The notes beneath the pieces are model-generated. The model was not told the origin of the DNA and made no database searches. It saw nothing but the letters and a program-made list of their open reading frames with translations. Below are positions 1 through 4,900 of a DNA stretch of 7,251 nt, piece after piece. The position numbers and the translations under genes are program-made. Position 1 is the stretch's first letter. Each line of letters begins with the position of its first letter. Source of the stretch: an archaeon MnTg01 (GTDB taxonomy: Archaea > Thermoproteota > Nitrososphaeria > Nitrososphaerales > Nitrosopumilaceae); the NCBI GenBank assembly GCA_008974855.1, contig BFAR01000130.1, positions 1 through 7,251 of the forward strand, in the 5' to 3' direction.

Positions 1-310
1 CTATAGTTACTAAAAGTAGATTATCTTCAGAAATACTAAGTTCTATACTATCTTTCTTTTCTGCCCTTTTGATTAGTTTTGAAAATTCATCAACTCTAAC
101 TCCAAATTTAGTATCACTATCACACTCATATTTTTCAAAAGCTGAGTTAGGCCAAGATATATCAATTAATGCAACATGAGAAGGATCCATGCCCCTAAAT
201 GTAATCCCTTCAGCATTTGAGACAAAAGTTGCTTCTTCAACTAATGTAGAAATCGCAGAAATTATTGCTTTAAGATCATCAGAACCATTCGTTTTAGCTG
301 AGAATACCAA
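1..310 (-). CDS. pcn: DNA polymerase sliding clamp PCNA, N-terminal part (runs off left edge)
   Basis: Sliding clamp that encircles DNA and tethers polymerases, ligase and nucleases at the replication fork. About 103 residues are visible, beginning MVFSAKTNG. Family hallmarks are GITFRGMDPSHVALIDI at residues 35-51, the conserved edge of the first clamp domain, and FGVRVDEFSKLIKRA at about 69-83. Archaeal PCNA is usually near 245-250 residues, so roughly 60% is missing beyond base 1. The start is TTG at 308-310. In-frame TAG and TGA codons lie just two codons upstream and no ATG or GTG intervenes, so TTG is effectively forced. The gene lies 34 bases downstream of tfs on the same strand. A TATA-like element about 28 bases upstream could give it its own near-leaderless transcript. 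The identification is secure; the exact start rests on the upstream stops. Confidence 0.95.
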   Translation of the reverse strand, partial: MVFSAKTNGSDDLKAIISAISTLVEEATFVSNAEGITFRGMDPSHVALIDISWPNSAFEKYECDSDTKFGVRVDEFSKLIKRAEKKDSIELSISEDNLLLVTI

Positions 311-334
311 AGTTAATCACTACTCTAAATTGTT

Positions 335-343
335 CAATTTAAC
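335..343 (-). promoter_or_regulatory. Candidate TATA box for pcna
   Basis: On the minus strand the tfs-pcna spacer reads TGTTAAATTG, centred about 28 bases upstream of the TTG start. That spacing places transcription initiation at or next to the start codon, as at the other genes here. AT-rich spacers make chance matches common, so this is suggestive only. Confidence 0.35.
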
Positions 344-344
344 A

Positions 345-668
345 TTATGCGTAGTTTCGCCAAGTATGACGACATTTTGTACATCTATAAAATTGCGTAG
401 TAGGCTCATCAGCACTACGAGTTTGTAACATCCACCATACTGCCTCATTATTCCCACATTTTTCACAATCAATTTTAATTGTTGATAAAGTTTCTTTACC
501 CTCATCCCCTTCAACTATATTTAATTTAGATAGTTCTTCTTTTTTTTCTTCTTTTGTTTCTTTTTTAGTTTCTTTAGTAGTACTTTCAGAATATCCACAT
601 TTTGGACAAATAGCAGAAGTAGTGTTGCTCTTTTTTAGTCGTACCTCACACTTGGGGCAAAACTTCAT
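345..668 (-). CDS. tfs: Transcription factor S (TFIIS/RpoM-like transcript cleavage factor)
   Basis: Archaeal TFS rescues backtracked RNA polymerase by stimulating cleavage of the nascent RNA 3' end in the active site. The 107-residue length matches the family. The N-terminal zinc ribbon has C4, C7, C21 and C24, as in the RPB9-type ribbon. Residues 30-47 form a Lys/Glu-rich, probably flexible linker. The C-terminal TFIIS-type ribbon has C68, C71, C96 and C99, with the acidic dipeptide D87-E88 in the loop QTRSADEPTT. This dipeptide is the catalytic tip that inserts into the polymerase. The ATG at 666-668 directly abuts the rpoL stop (TAAATG), so the two are probably cotranscribed, although a TATA-like element within the rpoL 3' end could also serve it. 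Both ribbons are intact, arguing for an active factor rather than an inhibitory paralogue. Confidence 0.95.
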   Translation of the reverse strand: MKFCPKCEVRLKKSNTTSAICPKCGYSESTTKETKKETKEEKKEELSKLNIVEGDEGKETLSTIKIDCEKCGNNEAVWWMLQTRSADEPTTQFYRCTKCRHTWRNYA

Positions 669-950
669 TTAATTTACCTTAATTTTAGATTTAAATAATT
701 TTTTTAATTCATCAACAGATTTAATTGCTGTTTCTGTTGCATTTGTTATTTCTTTTAATGGATCTTTTTTAGTTGAATTTACTCGCATCCAGCATTCATT
801 AGTAAGTGGGTGCTTGATAATTAATCCCGCAAAACCAATATCTTTTTCTTTTAACAGCTCATGTTGAACAATGTACAATGTTCCAATATCAGATTCTTTG
901 ATAGAAAGATTAACCTCCTTTGAAGAAGATTTCATTATCTGTGCATCCAT
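669..950 (-). CDS. rpoL: DNA-directed RNA polymerase subunit L
   Basis: RpoL (Rpo11, homologue of eukaryotic RPB11 and the bacterial alpha N-terminal domain) pairs with subunit D to form the assembly platform of RNA polymerase. The 93-residue length fits archaeal RpoL. Recognisable elements are IVQHELLKEKDIGFAG at residues 27-42, where family members have a His-x-Leu helix, and the HPL turn at 47-49. DPLKEI and a C-terminal helix follow, ending in a Lys-rich tail. The start is taken as ATG at 948-950. A second in-frame ATG five codons later (933-935) is a possible alternative. It is the first gene of the minus-strand rpoL-tfs-pcna run, and its stop directly precedes the tfs start. A TATA element about 30 bases upstream suggests a very short or absent leader. 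Confidence 0.93.
   Translation of the reverse strand: MDAQIMKSSSKEVNLSIKESDIGTLYIVQHELLKEKDIGFAGLIIKHPLTNECWMRVNSTKKDPLKEITNATETAIKSVDELKKLFKSKIKVN
690..697 (-). promoter_or_regulatory. Candidate internal TATA box for tfs
   Basis: The last codons of rpoL contain TATTTAAA on the minus strand, centred about 25 bases upstream of the tfs ATG. This is the spacing expected for a leaderless archaeal transcript. It lies in Lys/Phe/Leu codons that are AT-rich anyway, so it may be coincidental. Confidence 0.35.
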
Positions 951-975
951 AGTATTCGAAAAGGAACTTATTGTA

Positions 976-985
976 GATATAAATC
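976..985. promoter_or_regulatory. Near-symmetric TATA element between divergent genes
   Basis: The only clear TATA-like sequence in the 54-base spacer is GATATAAATC (plus), which reads GATTTATATC on the minus strand. Its centre is about 30 bases from the rpoL ATG on one side and 25 (first ATG) or 31 (second ATG) bases from the 186-residue gene on the other. One element could therefore direct transcription both ways with essentially leaderless transcripts. The minus-strand reading, TTTATATC, is closer to the archaeal consensus. Confidence 0.5.
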
Positions 986-1004
986 ATTATGAGCGATTGG
1001 TCAT

Positions 1005-1565
1005 ATGGAAATGAATAACATTTCAGATATCAGTTTGGAAAAGAAGAAGGATGAATTTTCGTCTGATGATATAGTTACAATTGATGTAAAGTTTACAATA
1101 CAAGGTGAATTGCGTAAGGCCTTTACGGAGAAAAATTGGACCAAGGCCTATAACAAAAATGATAATTTATTCAAGTTGAAGTATGGAGTAAAACTTCACA
1201 CCGTAGGTATAAGAAAACATGAATTAGGAAAACCTGTAGATACCTACAGAAAAGCATCGATTTTTTGGACTCGGAATCCAAAGCTGGTAAATCCCATGAA
1301 GGAAAAAAGGATTTGGGTTCAAGTTGCAAAAAATTTTGAACCGTTTATCAGACTTACAGAAGAAGAAGTAAGACAAGAATTGTTTGATTTTGATGAGAAG
1401 ATGACATTCAATGCATCAGATCTTGGAAAGGGCAATCATACTATTGGAGCAGAAGCATATGTGTCATGGCAAAAACATGATTATACTGAACCTTTCAGTA
1501 CAAAATCTCATGCAAAGGAAATTGAAATCAAAATCAATGAGGATATAAGTGGTAATTTTGGATGA
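1005..1565 (+). CDS. Uncharacterised 186-residue soluble protein, possible C-terminal beta-sandwich
   Basis: I do not recognise a family. The protein has no signal peptide, membrane segment or cysteine and is rich in Lys and Glu, so it is probably cytoplasmic. Residues 22-35 (IVTIDVKFTIQG) look like a beta strand pair. The central part, 36-110, is basic and aromatic, with RKASIFWTRNP at 82-92 and KRIWVQVAKNFEPF at 101-114. Residues 133-176, with NASDLGKGNHTIGAEAYV then alternating hydrophobics, read like an immunoglobulin-like strand pattern; that is inference from pattern only. Two ATGs are possible, at 1005 and 1011. The first is used because the TATA centre lies 25 bases upstream of it. 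It is divergent from rpoL and followed after 6 bases by a 50-residue gene, so the two probably form one transcript. Long, strongly coding-like composition supports a real gene. Confidence 0.8.
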   Translation: MEMNNISDISLEKKKDEFSSDDIVTIDVKFTIQGELRKAFTEKNWTKAYNKNDNLFKLKYGVKLHTVGIRKHELGKPVDTYRKASIFWTRNPKLVNPMKEKRIWVQVAKNFEPFIRLTEEEVRQELFDFDEKMTFNASDLGKGNHTIGAEAYVSWQKHDYTEPFSTKSHAKEIEIKINEDISGNFG

Positions 1566-1571
1566 AAAAAC

Positions 1572-1724
1572 ATGGCAAAATATGATGGACTTAGAGGACA
1601 GGAATTACTAGAAGTAGAAGACCCAGACAAAGAAGGTGGCATAACCTTAATCTTCAAAGACAATAGATTCATGTTTATCAAAATCAAAGATGGTAAACTA
1701 GTTACTCAGGCTATTCCGGAATAA
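1572..1724 (+). CDS. Small uncharacterised 50-residue protein
   Basis: A short ORF from ATG 1572-1574 to TAA 1722-1724 encodes MAKYDGLRGQELLEVEDPDK and continues to end QAIPE. It has a proper start 6 bases after the preceding gene's TGA, and its stop is 4 bases short of the convergent phosphatase gene, so it fills an otherwise unexplained gap exactly. Composition is protein-like: an acidic N-terminal half, then alternating strands around ITLIF, RFMFIKI and KLVTQAI at residues 24-28, 32-38 and 42-48, suggesting a small three-stranded sheet. A weak purine-rich stretch (GGATGA) overlaps the upstream stop. There is no cysteine, zinc motif or membrane segment. Probably cotranslated with the 186-residue protein. 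I recognise no family and assign no function. Confidence 0.7.
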   Translation: MAKYDGLRGQELLEVEDPDKEGGITLIFKDNRFMFIKIKDGKLVTQAIPE

Positions 1725-1728
1725 TCAC

Positions 1729-2220
1729 CTAACGTACATGTTTCGCATATAATCCAACTACAAGTTCTTGGCGTTCAGATTGAATTGAGCCAGGTCTTTC
1801 TCTTCTTACTTTTTCAATAGCTTTTTTTGCAGAATATTTTTCGTATTTTATTAAATAACATGCAAGAATAGTTCCAGTTCTTCCAATACCTGCAGCACAG
1901 TGAACCATAACAGGATCATTGTTAGTTATTCTTTCATGAATAAAATCAACTGCATCTTCAATTTTGTCAATGTCAGGGGCATTAAGATCTTCAGTTGGAA
2001 CATGAAGATATTTAGTATCTTTTATCCAAGATTCAGGTAAAGCGTTTTCAGTCATAGTTACAATTGATTTAACTCCTTGTTCTAAAACCCAATTTACTTC
2101 ATTAACACTTGTCGGCATTCCACATCCAGCTAATTTATTATCTATCAACCATGAAAAATTTGTGGGTTTTTTTGTAACCTTACCATGTATTTTACGCCAG
2201 AAATTTCCTGGTTTGCTCAT
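1729..2220 (-). CDS. Dual-specificity protein phosphatase, DUSP23/VH1-like
   Basis: A cysteine-dependent protein tyrosine/dual-specificity phosphatase of 163 residues. The P-loop VHCAAGIGRTG at residues 106-116 supplies nucleophile C108 and phosphate-binding R114 (HCx5R). The general acid is probably D78 in PTEDLNAPD, aligning with the Asp of the Thermococcus-type PTP loop. Other shared features with human DUSP23 are NFSW at 21-24 followed by LAGCGMP, the helix ILACYLIKYEKYSAKKAI after the P-loop, and RRERPGSIQS at 139-148, the conserved RPGSI turn. Length matches this minimal catalytic-domain family, and nothing is fused. The ATG at 2218-2220 has a TATA element 26 bases upstream. It converges on the 50-residue gene with a 4-base gap. 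Substrate unknown; RNA or phosphoinositide substrates are less likely but not excluded by motif alone. Confidence 0.93.
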   Translation of the reverse strand: MSKPGNFWRKIHGKVTKKPTNFSWLIDNKLAGCGMPTSVNEVNWVLEQGVKSIVTMTENALPESWIKDTKYLHVPTEDLNAPDIDKIEDAVDFIHERITNNDPVMVHCAAGIGRTGTILACYLIKYEKYSAKKAIEKVRRERPGSIQSERQELVVGLYAKHVR

Positions 2221-2241
2221 AAAATGAAGTTTGGGCCATCC

Positions 2242-2250
2242 ATATATTTA
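2242..2250 (-). promoter_or_regulatory. TATA box for the DUSP-like phosphatase gene
   Basis: Minus-strand TAAATATAT is centred about 26 bases upstream of the ATG at 2220, a close match to the archaeal TATA consensus and to the spacing of a leaderless transcript. It lies in a true intergenic region, so the signal is more convincing than those inside coding sequence. Confidence 0.55.
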
Positions 2251-2280
2251 CACAGCGAAAAAAAGTATTTTTATGAAAAT

Positions 2281-2303
2281 TCTAATAAAAAAGAAATTAA
2301 AAA
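2281..2303 (-). terminator. T-rich terminator after the ferredoxin gene
   Basis: Downstream of the ferredoxin stop, the minus strand carries two closely spaced T runs: five Ts at 2299-2303 and six Ts at 2287-2292, separated by AATTTC. Archaeal RNA polymerase terminates at such oligo-T tracts without needing a hairpin. Its place between the ferredoxin stop and the phosphatase promoter fits separate transcription of these two genes. Confidence 0.5.
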
Positions 2304-2315
2304 GTGGGTGAACTT

Positions 2316-2615
2316 TTAATCGATTAGTTCAGTCCAACCTTTAACGAAGACTGAGTTTTTGTAGAGTGCTACTGGTTGTCCTACTGTAAAGTCCATTGGT
2401 CTCATCCAAAAGATTGCCTTTGTTGGACAAACTCCAATACATGCACCATCAGAGATGCATCTTTCAGGATAAAAGACAAAAGCCTTACCTCTTTTCCAGC
2501 CTTCGACTGGTTTTACTCTAAGAACATCTGGTCCCAAAGTTGTGCAAATTTCAACGCAAAGTGCGCATCCAATACACATTTGTTCACTGATGTCAGGAAG
2601 TATTGCTACTGGCAT
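2316..2615 (-). CDS. Two-cluster ferredoxin with one Asp in place of a cluster Cys
   Basis: A 99-residue cytoplasmic electron carrier with two iron-sulfur binding motifs. The first, C14-x2-C17-x2-C20-x3-C24 (CIGCALCVEIC), is complete. The second, C53-x2-D56-x2-C59-x3-C63 (CISDGACIGVCP), has Asp where the second Cys would be. In the standard pattern one cluster uses C14, C17, C20 and C63 and is a normal 4Fe-4S. The other would use C53, D56, C59 and C24, and is likely 3Fe-4S or Asp-ligated. The second motif closely resembles the CIADGSCINACP motif of the Sulfolobus 7Fe ferredoxin. Here the motif order is reversed, a 28-residue insert separates the motifs, and the His-rich zinc N-terminal extension is absent. 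The C-terminal 35 residues extend beyond the cluster domain. Monocistronic by context: it has its own TATA and terminator. Redox partner unknown. Confidence 0.92.
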   Translation of the reverse strand: MPVAILPDISEQMCIGCALCVEICTTLGPDVLRVKPVEGWKRGKAFVFYPERCISDGACIGVCPTKAIFWMRPMDFTVGQPVALYKNSVFVKGWTELID

Positions 2616-2640
2616 TATGATAAATTCTAGCTTTCTGATC

Positions 2641-2650
2641 TTAATATAAC
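2641..2650 (-). promoter_or_regulatory. TATA box for the ferredoxin gene
   Basis: Minus-strand GTTATATTAA is centred about 31 bases upstream of the ferredoxin ATG (2615), predicting a transcript start around 2620 and a leader of only a few bases. It lies in noncoding DNA. An 8-base palindrome, GTTATAAC (2668-2675), lies just upstream of it. Confidence 0.45.
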
Positions 2651-2768
2651 TTGCTCAAAAAATGCAGGTTATAACGCCGTTAGAAAATTCATAACAGTGT
2701 TTCAAAATTAGATCGCAAAGAGCTCATTCTATAATATTAGAATCACAAATTATTCGTATTGAATGGAT

Positions 2769-3398
2769 TTAGATTAGTTCTGATTGAATAGGTATTTTGA
2801 ATGATTTAATTGGATGAGTTTTTTCGTCTAAAAAATTAGCGATAAAACTTGAGTTTATTTTTTCTAGATAAATTGCATTCATTTTTTTTGTTCGAAAAAC
2901 ATGTCTGCCAATAATTGACAAAACCCAATCCTCACCATTTTTTTTCCTAGTCATTCCCGAAATTAACACATGAGAATCAGACATTTTTGCAATACTAGAA
3001 AAAAGCATGACGAAGCTGTTAACTAATCTTCCTGCATTTTTTTTATCAGAATACATATTAAATAATCCATTTAACGAATCAATGATTAGTATAGATTTTC
3101 TCTCAGAAAGATTAAGCAAAATTGTTTTGATTATTTCTAGCCAATTTTTTCTAGTAGGCTGGTATAAAGTCAGGTTCTGACTTTGTGGAATGATATGTGA
3201 GGAGATATACCCACTAAATAATAGATCAAAATCTAGAAAAATAACAGGATTATTTGTTGTAGAAATTATCTTGATTATGAAATTTGTTTTCAAAAAAGGG
3301 TCTGAATGCATGATTAAATTTAATGTGTTTAATTCCAAAAATTCCTTAAAATCTGTAAGATTTTTCTTAGGATTTTTATCCAACACAAAACGAGTCAT
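2769..3398 (-). CDS. RecA/RadB/KaiC-like protein with degenerate Walker A (probable pseudo-ATPase)
   Basis: A 209-residue protein with the layout of a single RecA-fold core domain, about the length of archaeal RadB. A P-loop position is recognisable at residues 31-38 (HSDPFLKT): it keeps the Lys-Thr pair (K37, T38) but has lost the GxxGxG glycines. PVIFLDFDLLFSG at 51-63 fits the strand after the P-loop helix. Walker B is SILIIDSLNGLF at 102-113 with D107. VLISGMTRKKNGEDWVLSIIGRHVFRT at 144-170 corresponds to the RadA/RadB stretch after Walker B that ends at a conserved Gly. The family is inferred from this order of motifs. The ORF extends upstream to 3518, but that would overlap the divergent gene by about 105 bases, so ATG 3396-3398 is preferred. 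A TATA-like element only 9 bases upstream leaves GTG 3386 or TTG 3383 as alternatives. Role could be recombination or a regulatory subunit; unproven. Confidence 0.75.
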   Translation of the reverse strand: MTRFVLDKNPKKNLTDFKEFLELNTLNLIMHSDPFLKTNFIIKIISTTNNPVIFLDFDLLFSGYISSHIIPQSQNLTLYQPTRKNWLEIIKTILLNLSERKSILIIDSLNGLFNMYSDKKNAGRLVNSFVMLFSSIAKMSDSHVLISGMTRKKNGEDWVLSIIGRHVFRTKKMNAIYLEKINSSFIANFLDEKTHPIKSFKIPIQSELI

Positions 3399-3401
3399 AA
3401 T

Positions 3402-3412
3402 CTGATATAAGA
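3402..3412 (-). promoter_or_regulatory. Candidate TATA box for the RadB-like gene
   Basis: Minus-strand TCTTATATCAG fills the 14-base spacer. Its centre is 9 bases from ATG 3398 but 21 and 24 bases from the in-frame GTG (3386) and TTG (3383). If used at normal spacing, the transcript would begin near those codons and the true start would be GTG or TTG. Confidence 0.35.
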
Positions 3413-4567
3413 ATGAATTTGGATTCAATTGATTTCTCGAAAGAACTACCCCAAAATGGAAAAATCTATTTGAATAATGCTTCAGTGTCTTTAATGCCTT
3501 TTTCCAGTATAAAGGCAATGAGTGATTTTTTAGTTAATTATAGTTCCATAGGACCAGATTCAATTGATTCAGAACAGTTTTTGAAAGAAAAACTTATTCG
3601 AATTAGGAAAAGTATTGCTGACTTAATACATTGTAAATCTGAAGAAATCATTTTTACTCAAAGTACAACGGATGGAGTTAATTTGGTTTCAACTGGTCTG
3701 TCTTTAGATTCTAAATCTAATGTAATAATTAGAGGTATGGACCATGAACATCATGCAAATTATTATCCATGGTTACGTTTATCAAAAAAGATTTCATTAA
3801 AAAATTTAAAGATAGATCAAAGTGGGTTTTTTGATATCAAGGAACTTCATAATTTTGTTGATTCAAATACAAAATGTGTAGTATTGAGTCATGCTTTGTA
3901 TAATACAGGAGCGATTCTTCCAGTAGAAGAAGTTGGAGAATATCTTGAAAAAAAGAATGTTCCGTTCTTTTTAGATACTGCTCAAACTGTTGGATGTTTT
4001 GGAGAATATGATTTTAAAAAAACCAAAAGTGATTTTATGTCATTTAATGGGTCGAAATGGTTATGTGGACCAATGGGTACTGGAATTTTTTATTGTAAAA
4101 AAGAATCTAGTAAATTACTTGAACCTAATTCTGTAGGAGGAGAATCAGCTATGATATATGACGATACGAAATTGGCTTACAAAGATATTCCAGATAAGTT
4201 TCAAACAGGATTTCGAAATTATGTTGGTTTTGTCGGATTAGAGGCTTCAATTAACTATATGTTACAATTTGGGTTGAATAGTATACGTAGTAAAATAATG
4301 AAGCTATCCAATATAATGCGTGAAGAATTATCTAAAATATCTGGAGTTTCTTTTTATGGACCAGAGGAGGAATCAGGAAGAACAAGTATTGTTTCTTTTT
4401 CTTTAGAAGGACAAGAACCACAACAAGTAGTTGAAAGACTTGAAAAGAAAAAAATAGTTCTTGCTGTTCGTGAAATTAGAGATAAAAAAATAGTTAGAGC
4501 ATCCCCGCATTTTTTTAATTCTGAGGTAGAAATTCAAAAAGTTGTAGATGAGATTAAAAAATTATGA
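3413..4567 (+). CDS. Class V PLP-dependent enzyme (aminotransferase class V / cysteine desulfurase-like fold)
   Basis: A fold-type I PLP enzyme of 384 residues, full length for the class. The N-terminus has IYLNNASVSLMP at 18-29, the usual opening signature. TTDGVNLV at 85-92 is the phosphate-binding region, and DHEHHANYYPW at 110-120 carries the His expected to stack on the PLP ring (probably H114). SHALYNTG at 159-166 follows, then DTAQTVG at 188-194 with D188 and Q191 contacting the cofactor. The Schiff-base lysine is K215 in FNGSKWLCGPMGTGIFY. Near the C-terminus RASPHFFNS (362-370) follows directly, without the loop cysteine that cysteine desulfurases of the SufS and IscS types use to accept sulfur. 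That argues for another reaction, for example a lyase, epimerase or kynureninase-like step; the substrate is unknown. The ATG at 3413 is chosen because the motif starts soon after. Its 3' end overlaps the convergent RAM gene by 6 bases. Confidence 0.92.
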   Translation: MNLDSIDFSKELPQNGKIYLNNASVSLMPFSSIKAMSDFLVNYSSIGPDSIDSEQFLKEKLIRIRKSIADLIHCKSEEIIFTQSTTDGVNLVSTGLSLDSKSNVIIRGMDHEHHANYYPWLRLSKKISLKNLKIDQSGFFDIKELHNFVDSNTKCVVLSHALYNTGAILPVEEVGEYLEKKNVPFFLDTAQTVGCFGEYDFKKTKSDFMSFNGSKWLCGPMGTGIFYCKKESSKLLEPNSVGGESAMIYDDTKLAYKDIPDKFQTGFRNYVGFVGLEASINYMLQFGLNSIRSKIMKLSNIMREELSKISGVSFYGPEEESGRTSIVSFSLEGQEPQQVVERLEKKKIVLAVREIRDKKIVRASPHFFNSEVEIQKVVDEIKKL

Positions 4568-4572
4568 TTTTT
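4555..4572. terminator. Back-to-back T tracts at a convergent gene junction
   Basis: The overlapping stops of the PLP enzyme and RAM genes (TTATGA, 4562-4567) are flanked by five Ts on the plus strand (4568-4572) and a run of six Ts on the minus strand (4556-4561). Each tract lies immediately after a stop in the direction of that gene, so the pair may act as a bidirectional oligo-T terminator. Confidence 0.4.
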
Positions 4573-4822
4573 CTTGTTCTTGAATTACCATCATTGTAAG
4601 AGTTGATTGAACCTTGTCAATCTTTCGAATTTTATTAGTTATTACTGATCTAAGATTTTCAGTATTTCCTGAGGATATTTTCAATACTATATCATAAACT
4701 CCGTACACGCCCTGAATCTCATACTTGATGTTTTCTTCGTTATCTAGGATTCCTTTAACTTTAGAAATAATTGATTCGTCAGAACCTAAATCTGAATTTA
4801 ATAAAACATAAGCTGTAGGCAC
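4562..4822 (-). CDS. Stand-alone Lrp/AsnC ligand-binding (RAM) domain protein
   Basis: A small protein that is only the C-terminal effector-binding domain of Lrp/AsnC regulators, with no helix-turn-helix. From the preferred start it has 86 residues. It shows TAYVLLNSDLGSDE near the N-terminus, GVYGVYDIVLKI in the middle, the conserved ligand-pocket strand, and RKIDKVQSTLTMMVI near the end. Such proteins form dimers and octamers and bind amino acids or similar ligands; they may modulate full-length Lrp partners. The frame is open back to a TTG at 4843, which gives a 93-residue version. I prefer GTG 4820-4822 because a TATA-like element covers the TTG-proximal bases and lies 25 bases upstream of the GTG, and because the domain begins directly after it. 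The 3' end overlaps the convergent PLP enzyme gene by 6 bases. The regulatory target is unknown. Confidence 0.9.
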   Translation of the reverse strand: MPTAYVLLNSDLGSDESIISKVKGILDNEENIKYEIQGVYGVYDIVLKISSGNTENLRSVITNKIRKIDKVQSTLTMMVIQEQEKS

Positions 4823-4843
4823 ATTCAGAATTTCAGTAGACAA

Positions 4844-4851
4844 TATTTAAC
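4844..4851 (-). promoter_or_regulatory. Candidate TATA box for the RAM domain gene
   Basis: Minus-strand GTTAAATA is centred about 25 bases upstream of GTG 4822. This supports a leaderless transcript starting at that GTG rather than at TTG 4843, which lies only about 5 bases from the element. Confidence 0.45.
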
Positions 4852-4900
4852 CTTTCATCAAAGTATCAAAACTGATTAAACAGTTAGAATATTTTTCTGC

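Noticed and set aside
189..428. Plus-strand ORF across pcna and tfs, and a minus-strand out-of-frame ORF at 320-514
   Set aside because: Both lie over secure genes in other frames and show no domain.
2376..2630. 84-residue plus-strand ORF opposite the ferredoxin
   Set aside because: It mirrors the ferredoxin codons, has Cys-rich but motif-free composition, and the opposite strand carries clear Fe-S motifs.
2616..2768. tRNA or other structured RNA in the largest intergenic gap
   Set aside because: No cloverleaf, T-loop (GTTCRANNC) sequence or strong GC stem is visible; the region is AT-rich with only short palindromes.
3190..3405. 71-residue plus-strand ORF opposite the RadB-like gene
   Set aside because: Low-complexity, hydrophobic and motif-free; the minus strand shows RecA-like motif order.
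3399..3518. N-terminal extension of the RadB-like gene to an ATG at 3518
   Set aside because: It would overlap the divergent PLP enzyme gene, whose own N-terminal motif is clear, by about 105 bases; the extra 40 residues show no recognisable domain.
4562..4822. Full Lrp/AsnC transcription regulator
   Set aside because: There is no room or sequence for an N-terminal helix-turn-helix; an in-frame TAA lies just upstream of TTG 4843.
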